Source: an uncultured Lachnospiraceae bacterium (GTDB lineage: Bacteria > Bacillota > Clostridia > Lachnospirales > Lachnospiraceae). From it: a stretch of 13,217 nucleotides of DNA. A program made the position numbers and the translations under genes. The notes below the pieces were generated by a model that was given only the letters and a program-made list of their open reading frames with translations, was not told the DNA's origin and searched no databases. Where the stretch lies: assembly GCA_902795625.1 (NCBI GenBank), contig CADBLW010000133.1:1-13217 (forward strand). Direction: 5' to 3'. Of the stretch, positions 12,911 through 13,217 are shown in pieces. Numbering within the stretch: the first letter of the stretch is position 1; the number at the start of each line of letters is the position of its first letter.

Positions 12911-13217
12911 TCAATACTCAGGCATTGCAGGTGCTGCGGGAGCTGCAGGCTCCTTCTTGATGGCAACGACCGCCTCGGTGGTGAGGAGAGTTGCTGCGAC
13001 GCTGGTCGCATTTTCCAAAGCGCAGCGGGTAACCTTGACGGGATCGATGATGCCGTTGGCAACCATGTCAACATACTCACCGGTGTAAGCGTCAAAGCCC
13101 ATGCCGTCCGGAAGGTTCATGACCTTGTCAACGATGACCGTTCCCTCATAGCCGGCATTGGCCGCGATGATGAGAAGCGGGGACTGCAGTGCCTTCAGGA
13201 TGATGTTGGCACCGGTC
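12911..13217 (-). CDS. groEL: Chaperonin GroEL, C-terminal part only
   Basis: This is the 60-kDa chaperonin subunit, which folds cytosolic proteins in an ATP-driven double ring. The last 101 codons are visible; the gene begins outside the window. The pattern is clear: GANIILKAL, IAANAGYEG, the segment MGFDAYTGEYVDM, then GIIDPVKVTRCALENATSVA and LLTTEAVV, all matching the equatorial-domain end of GroEL. The tail is an Ala/Pro stretch ending MPEY, without the Gly-Gly-Met repeats that end many GroELs. It is convergent with the cystatin gene and shares its terminator. It is a core gene and supports a chromosomal location. Confidence 0.96.
   Translation of the reverse strand, partial: TGANIILKALQSPLLIIAANAGYEGTVIVDKVMNLPDGMGFDAYTGEYVDMVANGIIDPVKVTRCALENATSVAATLLTTEAVVAIKKEPAAPAAPAMPEY

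Overview
The window looks like a chromosomal segment of a Gram-positive gut-type Clostridia, most likely Lachnospiraceae. The grounds are a secretin-less Tad pilus operon of the monoderm type (TadE-like proteins with SFTVEA cleavage motifs, DUF5702 and DUF6382 proteins), a surface protein ending in a PKTGD sortase-type signal, strong GGAGG ribosome sites, and a GroEL C-terminus at the right edge. The genus cannot be read from this sequence alone.

Layout, left to right. (1) Positions 1-1100, visibly AT-rich: a type IV toxin-antitoxin pair of the AbiE family on the minus strand. The AbiEii nucleotidyltransferase toxin runs off the left edge, and the AbiEi antitoxin is preceded by a promoter overlapped by inverted repeats. 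(2) Positions 1206-11469, GC-rich: a ten-gene minus-strand Tad/Flp pilus operon, transcribed from a near-consensus promoter at 11515-11543. Its order is tadZ, tadA (ATPase), tadB and tadC (platform), flp (major pilin), a DUF5702 pilin-like protein, a TadE-like protein with two zinc-ribbon-like tails, tadV (prepilin peptidase), a second TadE-like protein and a DUF6382 membrane protein. (3) Positions 11544-11884: a non-coding divergent control region with six TGTGCA/TGCACA boxes and two large stem-loops. (4) Positions 12006-12821, plus strand: a secreted protein, probably cell-wall anchored, with two nearly identical cystatin domains (QVVAG loop). (5) Positions 12854-12887: a bidirectional terminator shared with the convergent groEL, whose last 101 codons are visible.

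How the genes fit together: TadV would cleave the Flp and TadE-type prepilins, TadA would power polymerisation through TadB/TadC, and TadZ would place the machine. The cystatin-like protein is transcribed divergently from the pilus operon across one shared control region, so both may belong to one surface or host-interaction programme; this is inference. The most unusual items are the surface-displayed tandem cystatin, the shared box-rich control region, a TadC with an inserted Ig-like extracytoplasmic domain, a TadE with a tandem H-C/CxxC tail, and an AbiE module abutting the end of the Tad operon, where the last gene appears to lack its usual FHA domain.
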